Part shown: positions 12,844-14,397 of the stretch, one piece after another | How the letters are laid out: each line of letters begins with the position of its first letter | How positions within the stretch are numbered: position 1 is the first letter of the stretch | Origin: Limiplasma sp031549415 | GTDB taxonomy: Bacteria > Bacillota > Clostridia > Christensenellales > Aristaeellaceae | Direction: 5' to 3' | Assembly (NCBI GenBank): GCA_031549415.1 | Contig: JAVBPU010000028.1 | Coordinates: forward strand, 1 to 14,397 | Length of the DNA: 14,397 nucleotides | Made by a program: the position numbers and the translations under genes | The notes under the pieces: model-generated | Seen by the model: the letters and a program-made list of their open reading frames with translations, nothing else | Told to the model about the DNA's origin: nothing | Databases searched by the model: none

Positions 12844-13107
12844 TTACGCCCATCTCTTCAGCGTGGGAAAAAATCCCTCCATCTGCTTCCTGGCCTCCGC
12901 CTCCGTCATCCCCGGGGTATTCTCTGCCATATAGGGGGCGCAAAAGCCAATCATCTGTTCCATGGTCATCTCCGGCGCGGTGAAGGCCCCGCCCTGAAAG
13001 CAGTACCCGCAATAGTCCTGGTTCTGGCTCCCGTCGGCGTTGGTTCCGTAGTCCTCGGGCTTTGCCAGTGGCATGGCGCAGCTTTGGCAGAATTTTGTGT
13101 TTTCCAT
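12844..13107 (-). CDS. small zinc-ribbon protein
   Basis: 87 residues. Two CxxC pairs (Cys7/Cys10 in FCQSCAMPL and Cys33/Cys36 in DYCGYC) bracket DYGTNADGSQNQ, the pattern of the putative zinc-ribbon family often annotated as Zn_ribbon_2 (PF12674, from memory). The remaining 50 residues are helical and acidic (EMTMEQMIGFCAPYM, MTEAEARKQMEGFF). Zinc binding is likely; the function is unknown, though such proteins are often called putative transcriptional regulators. ATG 13107 has AAGGAG about 10 nt upstream, a strong site. An extended -10 promoter lies upstream and a terminator downstream, so it can be expressed alone, although the WYL regulator gene lies 109 bp upstream on the same strand and read-through is possible. 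Confidence 0.88.
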   Translation of the reverse strand: MENTKFCQSCAMPLAKPEDYGTNADGSQNQDYCGYCFQGGAFTAPEMTMEQMIGFCAPYMAENTPGMTEAEARKQMEGFFPTLKRWA

Positions 13108-13167
13108 GGTATCTTCTCCTTTTTCTCAGGAAAGCGCTCGGCCTTCCTTCTTTCCTTGGCTGCCTTC

Positions 13168-13176
13168 ATTGTAGCA
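13168..13176 (-). promoter_or_regulatory. extended -10 promoter of the zinc-ribbon gene
   Basis: Read on the minus strand the bases are TGCTACAAT: TACAAT (13173 down to 13168), five of six consensus bases, preceded by TGC. No good -35 is seen at 16-18 bp, which is usual for extended -10 promoters. Confidence 0.55.
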
Positions 13177-13216
13177 AATAAAATGCGACAACCCATGTCA
13201 TATTCAAAAAATGTTT

Positions 13217-14131
13217 TCAATCTTGCGCATATGGCTCCGCCATGGCCCTAATGCGCTCCCGCAAGGCTTCCCGCACATGGGCGGGCTCCAGCACCTGCAC
13301 ATGAGGCCCAAAGGACAGCAAATACCCCATCATCCACTCATCAAAGGGCATGGGACAGGCTACCTCCAGGCTACCGTCCGGCAGGGCGGTGGCGTTTGCG
13401 GGCCCAAACTCGTCATAAACCCGGTGGGCCACGGCGCTGGCAAAGCGCAGCACCAGCCGGATGGCGGGGGGCGCGGGCAAATATTCCAGGGGGATGCTCT
13501 CCTCCGGGGGCCATTCCCGCTGGAACCGCTCCGCCCCCACCTCCAGCCCGTCCATTCGGGACAGACGAAACAGCCGGAAATCCTCCCGGCCCTGGCAGTA
13601 CCCCCACAAATACCAGCTTTGGGCCTTGTACAGCAGCCGCAGGCCCTCCACCCGCCGCCGGGTTACCTGCCCGTTCCCATTGGTGTAGGTGAAGGCCAGC
13701 ACCCGCTTGCCCAAAATGCCCTCCCGCAGCAGGCTGAACTTCTCCTTCTCCTGGGCGCCCCCGCCCCACTGGGTAAAATCCACCTGAATCCATTGCTGCC
13801 GGGCGCTGCCAACAAACAGGCCCCGCAGCTTTTCCAACGTGGCCTCCGCCTCCGGGTACCGGGCCGCGCCCAGGCCCTGCAACGCGAAAAGGATCTCCTG
13901 CCGCTCCTTTTCCGACAGCAGGGCCTTGTCCAGAGTATACCCGGGCAGCAGGCGGATGCCGCCCCCATGGCCCTTGCTGGACGTGACGGGAATGCCCGCC
14001 AGGCTCAGCGTGTCCAGGTCCCGGTAGATGGTGCGGGAGGAGCAGCCAAAGCGCTGCGCCAGCTCCCCGGCGGTGACGGTTTTCTTTTCCAGCAGCAGGA
14101 GCACCATGTCCAAAAGGCGGTCGATTTGCAT
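13217..14131 (-). CDS. HTH-WYL transcriptional regulator (YafY-like)
   Basis: 304 residues. The N-terminal winged helix-turn-helix (about 1-62) reads MQIDRLLDMVLLLLEKKTVTAGELAQRFGCSSRTIYRDLDTL, then SKGHGGGIRLLPGY, typical of YafY-type regulators. The WYL domain covers about 135-220, with Trp173-Tyr174-Leu175 in SWYLWGYC and FRLFRLSRM after it. A C-terminal extension (about 230-304) resembles the WCX region of such proteins. WYL domains sense ligands, in some cases nucleic acids or nucleotides, and regulate DNA repair or phage-defence genes in known cases; the ligand here is unknown. ATG 14129-14131 has AGAGGG about 6 nt upstream. Repeat copy 2 ends 59 bp upstream, so the promoter must lie in that gap or inside the repeat; I cannot identify it. 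Confidence 0.93.
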   Translation of the reverse strand: MQIDRLLDMVLLLLEKKTVTAGELAQRFGCSSRTIYRDLDTLSLAGIPVTSSKGHGGGIRLLPGYTLDKALLSEKERQEILFALQGLGAARYPEAEATLEKLRGLFVGSARQQWIQVDFTQWGGGAQEKEKFSLLREGILGKRVLAFTYTNGNGQVTRRRVEGLRLLYKAQSWYLWGYCQGREDFRLFRLSRMDGLEVGAERFQREWPPEESIPLEYLPAPPAIRLVLRFASAVAHRVYDEFGPANATALPDGSLEVACPMPFDEWMMGYLLSFGPHVQVLEPAHVREALRERIRAMAEPYAQD

Positions 14132-14176
14132 GGAAGGCCCTCTTTTCGTCTTTTCTGATCCCGGGCATTCCCGTAC

Positions 14177-14254
14177 GGGGTTCGGGGCGAAGGATTTTGA
14201 TGCGAGGCTTCGCCCCGCACCCCATCGGGGACAAGTCCCCGAACCCCTTTTTTT
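14177..14254 (+). terminator. terminator-like structure, plus-strand direction, overlapping repeat copy 2
   Basis: GGGGTTCGGGG (14177-14187) is perfectly complementary to CCCCGAACCCC (14237-14247), which runs into seven T (14248-14254). The 49-bp interior can form its own stems: GGGGCGAAG with CTTCGCCCC, and CGGGGAC with GTCCCCG. These compete with the outer stem. No plus-strand gene precedes it in the window, so the natural target would be antisense transcription through the WYL gene. Confidence 0.55.
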
Positions 14255-14397
14255 GACACCGCTTCACGTTGACAAAATGGAAAAAGGAATGGATAACCAT
14301 GCGCTGATATCCAAAGATGCTGTAGATTGTGCAGCGTTGAAAGCGGAACATTTCTGTTTGTTCTGGCCGCGTGAAGCGCGGTCAGAGAAAGGGTCCA
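14191..14397 (-). repeat. 207-bp structured dispersed repeat, copy 2, cut by the window edge
   Basis: This is the reverse complement of 4509-4715 with about 10 mismatches. The differences cluster at both sides of the TTGTCAACGT arm: the partner arm is altered, so that hairpin is broken in this copy, while CGGGGAC/GTCCCCG is kept. The segment matching 4509-4600 is identical. The match runs to the last base of the window, so the element continues to the right. In the direction of the WYL gene it lies upstream, 59 bp from the start codon, the same arrangement as copy 1 before the U32 gene. Confidence 0.85.

Noticed and set aside
13413..14351. 312-codon minus-strand frame overlapping the WYL gene and repeat copy 2
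   Set aside because: It is the WYL gene read in another frame and begins inside the repeat; the WYL frame has clear domains.
4509..14397. Composite transposon bounded by the inverted repeat pair
   Set aside because: The 9.5-kb interior is housekeeping genes with no transposase, and both copies lack visible target duplications, so two separate insertions are more likely.

Overview
The window looks like chromosomal DNA from a GC-rich Clostridia member (Bacillota), probably an Oscillospiraceae-type gut anaerobe. The basis is inference: MutS2, a long U32/DUF3656 protein, an OmpR/PhoR-type two-component pair, strong AGGAGG-type ribosome binding sites, occasional TTG starts, and a high-GC coding style with C/G at most third positions. 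No rRNA, tRNA, CRISPR array or transposase gene was found.

Layout. (1) 1-670: the 3' end of a VOC/glyoxalase-fold gene on the plus strand, a strong terminator, and about 230 bp of gene-free DNA with short hairpins and an 11-bp tandem repeat. This left end looks less GC-rich than the rest. (2) 671-3692, minus strand: a tight three-gene operon with a MotA/TolQ/ExbB-like channel protein with a long cytoplasmic tail, a MotB/OmpA-like stator protein with a long coiled-coil stalk, and an unrecognised single-pass membrane protein. It resembles the ZorA-ZorB membrane motor of Zorya anti-phage systems but has no ZorC, ZorD or ZorE gene nearby. This is the best candidate here for an undescribed system. 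(3) 3904-4419, plus: a cyclophilin-type prolyl isomerase with its own promoter. (4) 4509-4715: one copy of a 207-bp structured repeat. An inverted second copy lies at 14191-14397, and each copy sits just upstream of a gene in the same relative orientation. (5) 4788-12724, plus: U32/DUF3656 protein (apparently leaderless), mutS2, a train of five hairpins, an OmpR-family response regulator, its histidine kinase, and shikimate kinase. (6) 12744-12825: two back-to-back terminators that close the plus-strand run and the converging minus-strand genes. (7) 12844-14131, minus: a small zinc-ribbon protein and an HTH-WYL regulator, then repeat copy 2.

Working together. The regulator and kinase form a normal signalling pair and may be co-transcribed with aroK. 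MutS2 and the U32 protein both act on ribosomes or RNA in known relatives. The three minus-strand membrane genes should form one ion-driven, wall-anchored complex. The WYL regulator and the zinc-ribbon protein form a small regulatory neighbourhood of unknown target.
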